DNA from: Epichloe hybrida
Taxonomy: Eukaryota; Ascomycota; Sordariomycetes; Hypocreales; Clavicipitaceae
DNA: 64,000 nt
Assembly: GCA_019022495.1 (NCBI GenBank)
Contig: JAFEKR010000008.1
Location: forward strand, 1,054,001 to 1,118,000
Direction of reading: 5' to 3'
The notes under the pieces were generated by a model. It ran no database searches. It worked only from the letters and a program-made list of their open reading frames with translations, and was not told the origin of the DNA. A program made the position numbers and the translations under genes. Positions 12,486 through 25,200 of the stretch are shown piece after piece (the first letter of the stretch is position 1; each line of letters opens with the position of its first letter).

Positions 12486-15400
12486 CTAGTAATCTCTCTT
12501 TTTTCTTTGTAGCTAAAGAGCTTAAAAATGTAATAAAAATCAGATTAAAGGAAAGTGTATATAAGTAGATCCCTTAATAGGAATCTGCTATCCTAATTAG
12601 CCGTTGTGGTATTGGTTAATTAAATTAATCTATTATTCCTTGCCTAAGCTCCTATTTCCTAATATTATAAGTCTCTTTACCTATCCTTTAACACAAATCA
12701 TTAATTCGTTTAAATTAATCAAAGAGGAAAGCGATAAATTCAGCAATGATTTGGTTATTGTGTCTGCTAGATTGTTATTACCGTTAATCTACCTAACTTC
12801 GTAGATCTCGTGCCTCTTGTACGATTAACAAAGAGCTATAATATTAATTATTAGTCTTTTCTTCTTTATGGTTCCTAGCTTTATAAGGTATTTGTATAAT
12901 AAAAAAAAGTTAGTATAGAGGATTATAGGGATCTAAGGCATCCTTAATTAATCCGTAATCTAATAGAGAGTTGTGGAAATTACGTAGGCAATATTTACGC
13001 CTTAAACCATACTATATAACTTAGATATAAGCGCGTTACAAGTAACTCACTTACTTTTCGTTAAGCTATATATAATAATATTGCCTTTTATAATAAAGGT
13101 GTTGTTGTCTTATATTATCTCATTACTAATCATAATTACGTATCTGATCTGTGAGCTTAAATCCTTGTTATTAGCAAGCAATCTATTTACGAACATAAAG
13201 AGCTTCGCCTCCTTAAGAACCAAAGGGATGTATTGTAGTCTGTGTTATTAATTCTTAATCTGCTATTTAAGGCGTTTATTAAGATGTGTAATATCTTCTA
13301 TAAAGAGCTCTTAGTGTTAAGCTATAATTAACAGGTTATACAAAGCTTCCGGTTAATATATAGTTATAATATAGCTCCCTTAGGCTTGTTGTTCTATGTA
13401 ATCTTGCTTTACTATTAGGGATTAAGGATTAACTTCCTTAATCTTCTAACTTTAACCTTTCTAGGTTAAGATTAGCAAATTATTAGTGTTCTAGGTTAAG
13501 ATATAACCATTAAAGATAAGGGGATTCTTAGTGGTTAATTATTACTTCTCTTTAGCTATAAAGCTAGCCTTCTAGAGCTCTTTCTCTTCTTTTTAGAAGA
13601 AGTTATTATTACTTAAGCCTAATATATTATTAGTTTACATTCTAATAATGCTAAAGAGGTTCTCATTATTCAGGGTAGTGATTAATAAGCAAGGGTTGTA
13701 AGTTAAGGTTATTATGTTAAGGTTATCCCTATAGTAATAGAAGTATATTACCTACTAGTAGGTTCTAGCCTTTGTGATCCTGTAAAGAGGTTTAATTAAT
13801 TTAATTACAGTCCCTTCTAGGAAGAGGTGTGTAATTTACTTTAGGATCCTTATAATAATTAGCCTTGTTAGCATTATGTGTAATTAAGTGTAGGCTTGCG
13901 TAATATTACGAATCCAAAGGTAAATGCCTCTTCTTCTTAATAATAAAGCAATAGCTACAATTAGTTATTAGCTTGCTTGTTATATTATTAGCAATTGCGT
14001 TAGGATGAATTCCTTTCCTTTATTATTATAGCCTTATATAATAAGGTAAGATTTCTTATATAGTAAGTCTATTCCTTTGCCTTTAATCTCTCTAACTATA
14101 CAAGAATCAAAGATTCTATAACCTCTGTGCTTCGCTAGGTTAAATTTAATAAATTTAAACATATCACAAGCTTATAAAGCGTTAATCTTAGCTTAATTAG
14201 ACTACTTAAAGGGTTTTCCTAGGGTTATAATCCTTCCTTCTTAGTAAAGTTAAAGAGTAAGGTTCTAATTAGCCTCTTCCTTTACTATAAGGAATGCTAT
14301 ACTTAGCATCCCTCTAGTTATAACCTCTTAAATAAAGGCCTCCTCCTAATCTTTATTTATAAGTATATAAAGCTAAATTAAGCTAATATCTTTCTTAGGG
14401 CTATAAGGTCTTCTTTTCCTTACTTTTATTCCTTTAGGGTAAGGTAATAAGTCTTTAACTTAATAGCTTCCCCTTAGGGCTATTTAGGCTTTATAAGCCT
14501 CTTTATTAAACTCTCCTATACTTATAAATTATACTATAAGGGCCTTTCTTAGTCTCCCTTACTTTCTCTTAGCTAGTGCCTATAGCTCTTTACTATCTTC
14601 TATTAGAGGGTCTCTTTTATTAGTAGTAGTTAGTTATATAGCTTCTCCTTCCTCTATATTACTTAGCTATTACTTTAGTAAATTATAAGGCTTTATCTCC
14701 TACTACTCTAGCCTCTCTATAGTATATAAGTCTTTATAATAAGGCTTTACTACTATAGAGTAAAACTTTACTAGGCCATAGGGTATATTAATAGTATAGG
14801 TCTCTCTATTAGTAGTAAGTAACTTATATAGGCTATACTAGCTACCTTTCTCTCTCTATATATTAGCCTATAAAGGTAACTAATATATAGGCGCTATATT
14901 AGGACTATTCCAGGCTCTAAGGGTATTATAGACCTGCCATAAAGCTAGAAAACATTAGACTTTATTAGTTACTTTATGAATTACCTTAGCATGTTAAATA
15001 ATAAAGATACTTAGTAGTAACTTATCTATTATCTATAGGTAGCCTCTAAAGACTAGCATAGTTAGGATAATACTATTTAGGCCTATAAAGTTATTAATTG
15101 CCTTAATAGCTATTTAGAGACGTTACTCTAGCGTAAGCTTTGTTTTAATTAAGTCTATAATAATATTATAGGCTTAGCGTAAAGGTTTATAATATCTCTT
15201 AACCTTTCTAATGCTATTATAAGCTTTAATTAGCATTTTATTAGTCTTAATTAACATTAATTAAGCATAATACCTAAACTTAGTAAAAGCGAAGTTATTA
15301 CTAGCATTGTAAATAATCTAATCTAGAGGTTTGAGATAAGTATTAATCTAATATTCGTGGATTACATCCTAGATATCTTAAGCCTTTTACTTCTTTAGAT

Positions 15401-18400
15401 TAAGGAACTAGGCTACTTAGAATAAGGTTACTAAATTAACAATGTGAAGCACTAGTTAGCTATTGATTTACATAATATTAACAATAATCTTGTAGTTAAA
15501 TTCGTAATTATCCTTAATTATAAATTTGAATTAGCTAGGGGCCTTTCCGTGTATTTAGTAATAGTAGTAGACCTTAGTTAATTTCTTAATTGCCTAGCAT
15601 TTAACTTCGTAACTAGCTTAGTAAAGGATCTTTACAAGCTATTAAACAGAAGGGTAACTAAGTTAATAATATAATTAATAGATATCTCCTTCTAAAAGGT
15701 AGAAGGCAACTATCTCTCTTACCTCTAGTAACTACTAAGGATGTCCCTATTATTATATAATAGGTATAGTTTTATTACCTTAGATAAGCATGTTAGTAAG
15801 GTTATTAATCTTAACTTATATCTTATCTATATTAGTAATTAAGAAGAGAAAAGGGGTAGCTATATTAAGAACGTAGAATTTAAGCTCTCTAAGCTCCGTA
15901 AGCATATAAAGGATTCCTTTTGTAACTACTAATCTAGCGCTAAATATAATAATTTAGGGTTTATAGGGGATTACTTTTAATAAAGGCATTAATCTTAATA
16001 GAGCCTTTACTTATGCCTCTCCTACACTTAATTTCCCCGTGGCGCTAGTATTAGGTATAATTCCTCTAAAGACCTCTTTAGAATAGCGTTCTTTAGAGAC
16101 GTAATAGATTAAGCCTTTATTACACTCTTATAGCTTATAAAGTTCTTATTTAAGGAATACGTGTTAAAAAGCTTAATTATTTAAGGTTACTAGGACATTA
16201 ACGTTAGCAGCGTTGTGGTTAGTCTATGGTCCTAAATAGAAGAATTATATGATGCTTAAATATGCTATTAATAGTAGCTCCTCTATATTATTATTATTAT
16301 CTTTAGCTTCTATATAAGCCATAAGATATGCTTCCTAATTCTTACCTAAGCCTTTATTAGGCTTATTATTATTTTACCCTTTATAGGAGGCAAGGAATGC
16401 CTAGAATCTCTTCTCTAAAGGGGGTGTATAATATGTTTTACTAGCTTACTAGTAGTCTTTCTCCTTTTAATACTCTTTAGTAAAGTAATTAGAAAACTAG
16501 TAGCTACTCTTACTATACATAAAGTAGCGCTTAGTGCTTAGCCTAGGGCTTTATCTATAATAGCTTCCTTTACTATAGGATTATTATCTATACTAATAAT
16601 TAGTAAACATAGCCTCTAGAGGGTCTTCTTATTAGTACTAAAGGTATAGGAGGACTTCTTATTTAATTCCGTAATAGTAATTACCTTATAGAGGTCTCTG
16701 GCAAGACTCTTAAAGCCTGTGGAGTATATATATTTCACTATCTAATACTTAGGCACACTAGCTATAGCGTTTAAGGCTTGCTTATAGAGTTTAGTATTTA
16801 CTATCTTAGTAGGGTATAGGCCTCTGTAAATTTTCTTAAGGGTTAATAACATAATCTTAAGGTAATTAAGCTTACTTTTATTAGGGTTCTTCTTAATTAT
16901 ACTCTTTAGTGTTATACTACTTTATTTATAATAATAGAATTACTAGTTACTTTCTATCTTAAAGTATTAATAAATATAAGCAATTATCTCTTTATAGGAA
17001 TAGTTATTCCTAAAGAGGTAATTAAGGTAGTATTATTTAGTATTACCTATTAACATAATAGGGAAAGCCTTCTAATAATACGTTTAGGGAAGGTTAATTC
17101 TATTACACTTATTTTCAAAGAGCGTAATCTTTAGCGTTAAGAAGTTATATAGCTTTCTACTATAGTAGTTACTATCCTTATATATTTTTATAAGCTCTAA
17201 GATTTTCTTTATAATCTAATCCTTAGAGAGGAGTTACTATAAAGGCATAATTTATTATAAATAACAGTTTACTAGTTATTCTTAATAATAATTATCTAGG
17301 TAAAGCTATTAGTATAATAGGGATTATTATAGGGGTTTATGTAAGGGTTTAAGTAATCTCTAGGGTTAGGGAAGGTTAATTTCTAGGGTAGGTTATTAGG
17401 GCTATTAATATTAAGGCTCTAGGGGTTTAGAAGGTTATGGTCTTTCTTATGATTTTTCCTATAACTAAAGGGGCATTAAGGTTTAATAAAGCACTTCCTT
17501 AAGTAATACTAGGATTAAATATCCTAGGCCTTACCTAATAAGAACGCTATAATCTCATAGAGAATTGTATAATTCTCTAATAACATCCTTAAATGCTTTT
17601 TTAAAGGTATCTTTAGACTAGCCTTTAAAGTCTTCTTAGAATAATTCCTATAGGTTATTATCTCTCTATCCTTAATGCTTACTAAGGTTAATAAATCTCA
17701 TAATTTAGTTATTAAGCTTAAGTTATATAGTAGTGTCTGGTTCTAGCTTAATAGATTCTTTCTAGTTATATAAGAAGTTATAAGTAAGCTATTAAAGGCG
17801 TGAGGGTAATTTATGCCTTTAAGGTCTTTTAGGGGTAATAATTAGAGCCTTGCTATTACTAGTAGCCCTTCCTCTTGTGGAAGGTCTAGATTCCTCTGCT
17901 ATCTTTAACTATAAAAGGAATGTTTAAGCTATTATTCTTTATTACTAATTAAGCTCCTATTTTTACCTATTGCTATTATAAGGGTCTTCTTTTACTTTTT
18001 AGGAGTGTTATTACTTTAATAAAATCAGAAGATTATAAAAACAAGGAAAAACACAATAAAAGAAAAGTAGTAAAAGCAGTAATAGGAATAAATTAATAGG
18101 GATAAAGAAAACAATAGGAGTGCTAAAAGTAACTAAAAGTAATAAGAAGGATAATAAGGAATTAATAGGAATTAACAGGAATTACCCTTCCTGTTTTTTA
18201 TAAAAAGGAGGGAAGGAAGTAATCTCTCTTTCTTGCTAATAAGTATGGGATAAATAGCACTAATAATAAAGGTAGCAAAAAACAAGCTATAGATGCTTAT
18301 ATAAATAGATTAAAGGTCTATTAGATAAAGGGAATATTTATAGAGAGGTTGTAGATGTGTTAGCTAGCTTAGCTAAGGTTATTTAATATTAGGTTTGAAA

Positions 18401-18722
18401 TAAATACCTTATAGTAATAGATTTGGTTGTTTAGTTAGTTTTCTTGTGATAGACAATAGAATTAATAATTAATAATAATATCCTAGATAGATATAATAAA
18501 GTTATATCCCTTAGCCTAAGGGTTAATAGATTAATTCCTTAGAAGCCTAATAAGCCTATAACTAGGATTCTAGTCTCTTCCTTTAGCACACTTATATAGT
18601 TATGCCTCTTTACTATAATAACTATTATAGTATAATAAGGGGTAGTAGTAGTAGTGTCTATAGAAATTTCTTTTCTTATAATACCTAGCTTATTTATAGT
18701 TATAAAGTTAACTACTAATTAG
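12486..18722 (-). pseudogene. Family-2 Copia gag-pol, RIP-inactivated
   Basis: Read on the minus strand, this is the same polyprotein as in the copies at 32604-38846 and (opposite strand) 22236-27390. The RT signature IFNS-x-IVREIKGKG, then KSCLIIQGYNNKGK and FILTQLL, is recognisable near 14150-13990. Upstream are integrase traces with the fungal Copia RPLHQAYN-type stretch. Stops at former Gln codons are frequent, so it is not functional. Confidence 0.85.
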
Positions 18723-18984
18723 TGTTAGTTATACTAAGGTGCTTGCGTAGGTAATAGGATAATCCTGTGATATTAAAGTTAATAATAAATAGATGAATTA
18801 GCTAGAAAGGGGGAGAAGAGAGGGAAAGTCTAGATACTAGGAAAGTGGGCGAAATCCGTATGTAAGGCAAAAGAGGGGGTGGCGAATTAATGTAGCTAAT
18901 CGCATTGCGTGCATCGCGCTAGACCCACAATTCGGTCTGGTCTTTGGCTACGATTAAACTAATAAAGATCCGAAGGAATTAATA
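18723..18984 (-). repeat. Family-2 LTR (5' LTR of nested element)
   Basis: 262 bp. Outer right edge largely keeps CpA (CCAAAGACCAGACCGAATTG on the minus strand). Inner left edge is mutated (GGTGCTTGCGTAGG). Confidence 0.9.
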
Positions 18985-21834
18985 AATATAGTATAAAGGT
19001 AATAATAATCCTAAATTAGCTAAGGATAATAATATTAACTAATACCTAATAAAACTTGGTTTTAGTAAAGAAAATAATAATAGCTAAGTGCTTATAAGCT
19101 TCTTCATATATAACGCTACTTATAATAGCCATGTAACCACTAAGATTCTTGCTAGTAAAGTAATAACTTATGCTTTAGTTAAGAAGGATTTATTTAATCT
19201 TTAGGAACTAGATAAGGCACTAAGTATATTTACACTTAAAGAATAATATTTATCTAGAACCTTTAAAGGCATTATAGCTAACATAGGTACTACAGGATGT
19301 TTATTAGTAAGCTACCCTTAATTCTTAGCTTTACAAAGTATAATACTAACTATTACGCTTAATAAGTTAGATGCTAGGAAGGTAAAGATTAAATTTAGCC
19401 TTAGAGAACTAATTAAGGTACTTAGATTAATTAAAGTGCTAACTCTATTTAGAATTATTCTCTTTTAGGTAATCCTTATAAACACTCCCTTTTTCTTATA
19501 CCTTAATAATATAACTTACCTAAAGATTAATTTCTATATATTAAAGAATATTTTATAGTAAGGGAATATTAAGGTTCCTATTATATATAAATAAGGGTAT
19601 ATGTAAATACTTCTTAATAAAGAAGAAAGTATTACTTAGAGTTATCTTATAGAGATTAAGCTTTGCTAATTATATTAATGCTTTAGATACCCTTTAGTTT
19701 AATATCTTTATGATTTGCTATATAAATTAGGGTATAAGGTTAAGTTTAAAGCTATTAAGAAACTAACTAAGGTTTGCTAGTAGTGCTAATTACATACGGA
19801 TAGCCTATATTAGTTTAAATTCACTCTTTAGGATAAATATGCCTATAATTACGAAATCATTATAGACATTATGTATTTTAATAGTAACTACCCTATTCTA
19901 TAAGTTATTAATATAGCTATATCCTTTAATATAGCTAGATTTATTAAAGATATCTTTGTAAAGACTACGTGGGAAGCACTTTGTCTTTACTAGATTAATG
20001 TTTATCTAGGCCCCCTAGATTTGATTGTTATAAATGCTAGAATAACCTTTAGAGGCAAGGAATTTAAGTAGCTTACGTTATTAATAGCAATTAAAATCAA
20101 AGATGTCCCTATTAAGGCTTACTATAGTATTAGTAAGGTTAAGTAATATTATAAGCTGCTCTAAAGAGCCTATAATATTATCTAATAGGAATGCCTAATA
20201 ACGCTAGAGCCTGTGGTATTGTAAATAGCAGTTAAAGCTATGAATAATACTGTAGGATTAAATAGTCTTATGCTAATAGTCCTTATTTTTAGCATGTATT
20301 CTTACATAGTTAAGGAATTACCTCTATTACTAGATATCACGTAGCAAGCCCTTATAATCTAACTAGTAATAAAGGAAGTTAAGCGGATTTATACCTAGCA
20401 GAAAGTTAGTAATACCTTTACTACAAGGAATAGTTCTAATACCTCTATAACTATTAACCTCCTACTAGGATTGCTTATACGTATGTAGCACGAAGGCAAA
20501 GGATAGGTAAGCCCCTATAAGCTATTAGCTATAGAAGGTAAGACCTACACTCTTAAGCTCCCTTAAGGCCCTAAGGCCTTTAGATTAATATCTATTAGGC
20601 CTTTTTATAAAGATCCTAATAAGGAGAGACCTCCTAAGAGCGTAAATAACTAAGACACCTCCCTATAGCCTATAGCTACCCCTCCTATTAATCTCCTAAG
20701 GTAAGGACCTAGAAGACCTTAGAAGAACCCCCCTATTATTATATCTAATATTAATTATATAAATTAAATAAAAGATAAGACTAATATCTTTTTATTAGCT
20801 AAGGAGAGCTCTAACCTTAAGCTTATAATCTAATTATATAAGGAAGGAATTATTAAGATCCCTAGTAAACCCTTTAAGCTATTTACTAAAGCTAAGATTA
20901 ATTCTCTAATTAAATAAGGCATGTTTAAATTTATTAAGTATAATAAAAGAGAGTATAGTGGAGTTTAAATTTTTAATTCCTATATTATTAATAAGGTAAA
21001 GGGTAAGATAATAAATCTATATAAGAAGTTAAGGCTTATAATCTAAGGTTATAGTAATAAGGAGAAGCTAGCAATCCTCACATAGGCCCTAATAATCTAG
21101 CAAGCTAGCTAGCAATTAATCCTTGCGATAGCACCTATGTTATTATTACTAGGCCTTATCCTCTAGCTTTGTAATATTACATAGGCCTATATGTAAGCAT
21201 GAATGCTTCTTAGTTATATAATCCTAGCCCGAATCCCTATCTAAATCCATTACCTATACCCTATAGGTATAATAATATAAGTAATTAAGCCTCTATATAG
21301 TATTATAAAAGCTAGCACCTACTAGTAGGTAATATATTATTATTACTATAGAGAAATACTCTAGATAATAACCTTTATGTTTAACCTATGCTTACTTATA
21401 ATAATAAAGGAGAACCTAACCTTTATATATATAGGGATATAAACTAATAATATAATTAGACTATCTAACTATAAGTTCTCTTAATAAGAGAAAGATTAAT
21501 TAAAAGCCACTTCTTTTACTACTAAACTAAAGTAAATCCTTTCTATAGGGAACCCACTAACCTTTAATAGTAGTATTATTACTCTTAAAAATAATATAAT
21601 TACACTAAGGTAAAAGGGCTAGAGTAAAAAGCTTTAGTTAATCCTACTAACTAATTTAAAATAAGTATATATAAAATAATAAGCCCTTAATTTGCTAACC
21701 TAAAGCCTGTTTAACCTCTTTATTATTATATAACTATATTACTTAAGATATAAAGAACTAAACTAATAGATTTAATAGCTAATTAAGTAAGGATTCAGAT
21801 TTGTACTATTTAATCTTAAAAAGGTAAAGTTTTT
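18985..21834 (+). pseudogene. Family-3 Copia pol remnant (3' half)
   Basis: Continuation of the family-3 polyprotein after the nested insertion. On the + strand, protease and integrase traces run about 19080-20700, including a FKFTL-D-Y-(Y/F)NYEIIIDI block near 19810 and a GKV-YYK-LRRAYN block near 20130. RT follows from about 20850: IFNSYIINKVKGK, then RLIIQGY, then an ILTQALI block near 21080. The homology breaks at about 21835, inside what should be the RT/RNase H linker, at a perfect 42-bp direct repeat. The 3' LTR is missing. Confidence 0.75.
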
Positions 21835-21876
21835 ATATTTACTTTAAATAGTAAGATAGATATTATAGGGGTCTAT
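21835..21876 (+). repeat. 42-bp direct repeat, copy 1
   Basis: Identical to 22158-22199; it starts ATATTTACTTTAAATAG. The copies are 323 bp apart and perfect, although they lie in RIP-degraded DNA. A weaker second match follows each copy (ATCACTAGA..TATAGGTAGCT). Confidence 0.85.
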
Positions 21877-22235
21877 ACCTCTGTTTACAGTATGGTTACT
21901 AGTGCTAATATAGCTTCTTAATAATCACTAGATGACTATAGGTAGCTACATACTTGCTACTTTATTACCTCTAATATATATACCTCTATCTAATAAGTAC
22001 CTACAAATCTATTTATTAACTCTTAGTAAGCCTCTATGCCCCTAATATACTACCCCCCTAATATATAATTATCCTTAATTATAAAGAACTAGAGTGTGTG
22101 TTTACTACGTATAACCCGTGGTAATATCTATATTACTAGCTATACTATTAGTATGTAATATTTACTTTAAATAGTAAGATAGATATTATAGGGGTCTATG
22201 TAGCCCTTCTTAAATCACTAGATTATAGGTAGCTT
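21877..22235. other. Rearranged junction between family-3 and family-2 elements
   Basis: This contains the second 42-bp repeat copy (22158-22199) and about 280 bp of AT-rich sequence. A piece near 22090-22120 (TTTACTACGTATAACCCGTGG) is reminiscent of the region after RNase H in the family-1 element near 8815-8840, so it may be the decayed 3' end of the family-3 element after an internal deletion. Confidence 0.4.
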
Positions 22236-25200
22236 TAAAGGATAGTCTATAAATTATTCACCTTTTAAAAGGGTATCTAAGAATATTATCAGAGAATTAC
22301 GTAATTCTCTATAAGATTATAGTATCCTTATTAGGCAAGGCCTAGGATATTTAATCCTAGTATTGCTTAAGGAAGTGCTTTATTAAACCTTAATACCCCT
22401 TTAGTTATAGGAAAGATTATAAGAAAGACTATAATCTTCTAAACCCCTAGAGCCTTAATATTAATAGCCCTAATAGCCTACCCTAGAAATTAACCTTCCC
22501 TAACCCTAGAGATTACTTAAACCCTTATATAAACCCCTATAATAATCCCTATTATACTAATAGCTTTACCTAGATAATTATTATTAAGAATAACTAGTGA
22601 ACTATTATTTATAATAAATTATACCTTTATAGTAACTCCCCTCTAAGAATTAGATTATAAAGAAGATCTTAGAGCTTATAAAGATATATAAGGATAGTAA
22701 CCACTATAGTAAAAAGCTATATAACTTCTTAACGCTAAAGATTATACTCTTTAAAAATAAGTGTAATAGAATTAACCTTCCCTAAACATATTATTAAAAG
22801 GCTTTCCCTATTATATTAATAGGTAATACTAAGTAATACTACCTTAATTACCTCTTTAGGAATAACTATTCCTATAAAGAGATAATTACTTATATCTATT
22901 AATACTTTAAGATAGAAAGTAACTAGTAATTCTATTACTATAAATAAAGTAATATAATGCTAAAGAGTATAATTAAGAAAAACCCTAATAAAAGTAAGCT
23001 TAATTACCTTAAGATTATATTATTAACCCTGAAGAAGATCTATAGAGGCCTATACCCTGCTAAAATAATAGATACTAAACTCTATAAGTAAGCCTTAAAT
23101 GCTATAGCTAGTGTACCTAAATATTAGATGGTGGAATATATACACTCTATAGGCTTTAAGAGTCTTACTAGAGACCTCTATAAGGCAATCACTATTATGA
23201 AATTAAATAAGAAGTTCTCCTAATACCTTTAGTACTAATAAGGAGACCCTCTAGAGGCTATATTTACTAATTATTAGTATAAATAATAATCCTATAGTAA
23301 AGGAAGCTATTGTAAATAAAGCCCTAGTCTAAGCACTAAGTATTACTTTATATATAGTAAGAGTAGCTACTAGTCTTCTAATTACCCTGCTAAAGAATAT
23401 TAAAAGAAGAAAGACTGCTAGTAAGCTAGTAAAATATATTATATACCCCCTTTAGAGAAGAGATTCTAGGTATTCCTTGCCTCCTATAAAGAGTAAAATA
23501 ATAATAAGCCTAATAAAGGCTTAGGTAAGAATTAGGAAGCATATCTTATAGCTTATATAGAAGCTAAAGATAATAATAATAATATTAAGGAGCTACTATT
23601 AATAGTATATCTAAGCATTACATAATTCTTCTATTCTAGACTATAGACTAACTATAATGCTACTAACGCTAATATTCTCGTGACCTTATATAATTAAGCT
23701 TTTTAATACACACTCCTTAAATAAGAACTCTATAAGCTATAAGAGTGTAATAAAGGATTAATCTACTATATCTCTAAAAAACGCTATTCTAAAGAGGTTT
23801 TTAGAGGGATTATGCCTAATACTAGCGTTATAGGGAAATTAAGTGTAGGAGAGGCATAAGTAAAGGCTTTGCTAAGATTAATACCTTTACTAAAAGTAAT
23901 CCCTTATAAGCCCTAAATTATTATATTTAGCGCTAGATTAGTAGTTATAAAAGGAATCCTTTATATGCCTATGAAGCTTAGAGAGCTTAAATTCTATATC
24001 CTTAATATAGCTACCCCTTTTCTCTTCTTAATTACTAATATAAATAAGATACAAGTTAAGATTAATAACCTTACTAATATGCTTATCTAAGGCAATAAAA
24101 CTATCCCTATTGTATAATAATAGGGACATCCTTAGTGGTTACTAGAGGCAAGAGAGACAGTTGCCTTCTACCTTTTAGAAAGAGATATCTATTAATTATA
24201 TTATTAACTTAGTTACCCTTCTGTTTAATAGCTTGTAAAGATCCTTTACTAAGCTAGTTACAAAGTTAAACGCTAGGTAATTAAGAAATTAACTAAGGTC
24301 TGCTACTATTACTAAATGCATGGAAAGGCCCCTAGCTAATTCAAATTTATAATTAAGGATAATCACGAATTTAACTATAAGATTATCGTTAATATTATAC
24401 AAATTAATAGCTAGCTAGTGCTTTAAATTATTAATTCAGCAACCTTATTCTAAGTAGCCTAGTTCCTTAACCTAAAGAAATAGAAGGCTTAAGACATCTA
24501 GGATGCGATCCGCGAATATTAGATTAATACTTATCTTAGACCTCTAGATTAGATTATCTATAATACTAGTAATAACTTTACTTCTGCTAAATTTAGGCAT
24601 TATACTTAATTAATATTAATTAAAACTAGTGAGATGCTAATTAAAGCCTATAATAGCATTAGAAAGGTTAAGAGATACTATAGACCTTTACACTAAGCCT
24701 ATAATATTATTGTAGACTTAATTAGAATAGAGCTTACGCTAGAGCAACGTCTTTAAATAGCTATTAAGGTAATTAATAACTTTACAGGCCTAAATAGTAT
24801 TATCCTAACTATACTAGTTTTTAGAGGCTACCTATAAATAATAAATAAGTTACTACTAAGTATCTCTATTATTTAATATACTAAGGTAATTTATAAAGTA
24901 ACTAATAAAGTCTAATATCTTCTAGCTTCGCGGCAGGTCTATAATACCCTTAGAGCCTAGAATAGTCCTAATATAGCACTTATATATTAGTTACCTCTAT
25001 AGGCTAATATATATATATAAAGAGAGAAAGGTAGCTAGTATAGCCTATATAAGCTACTTACTACTAATAGAGAGACCTATATAGTTAATATACCCTATAG
25101 CCTAGTAAAGTTTTATTCTATAGTAGTAAAGCCTTATTATAAAAACCTATATACTATAAAGGGGCTAGAGCAGTAGAAGATAAAGCCTTATAATCCGCTA

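Larger units (their letters stand above)
12224..18984 (-). mobile_element. Complete family-2 Ty1/Copia retrotransposon nested in family-3 element
   Basis: 6,761 bp with 262-bp LTRs at 12224-12485 and 18723-18984. A perfect 5-bp target duplication AATAT lies at 12219-12223 and 18985-18989. The element sits inside the family-3 polyprotein. On the minus strand the internal region reads gag, integrase (about 16100-15100), RT (about 14230-13500) and RNase H (about 13100-12680), all with RIP stops. Short open stretches on the + strand here, such as 12604-12804, are antisense to RNase H/C-terminal pol and not genes. Confidence 0.92.
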
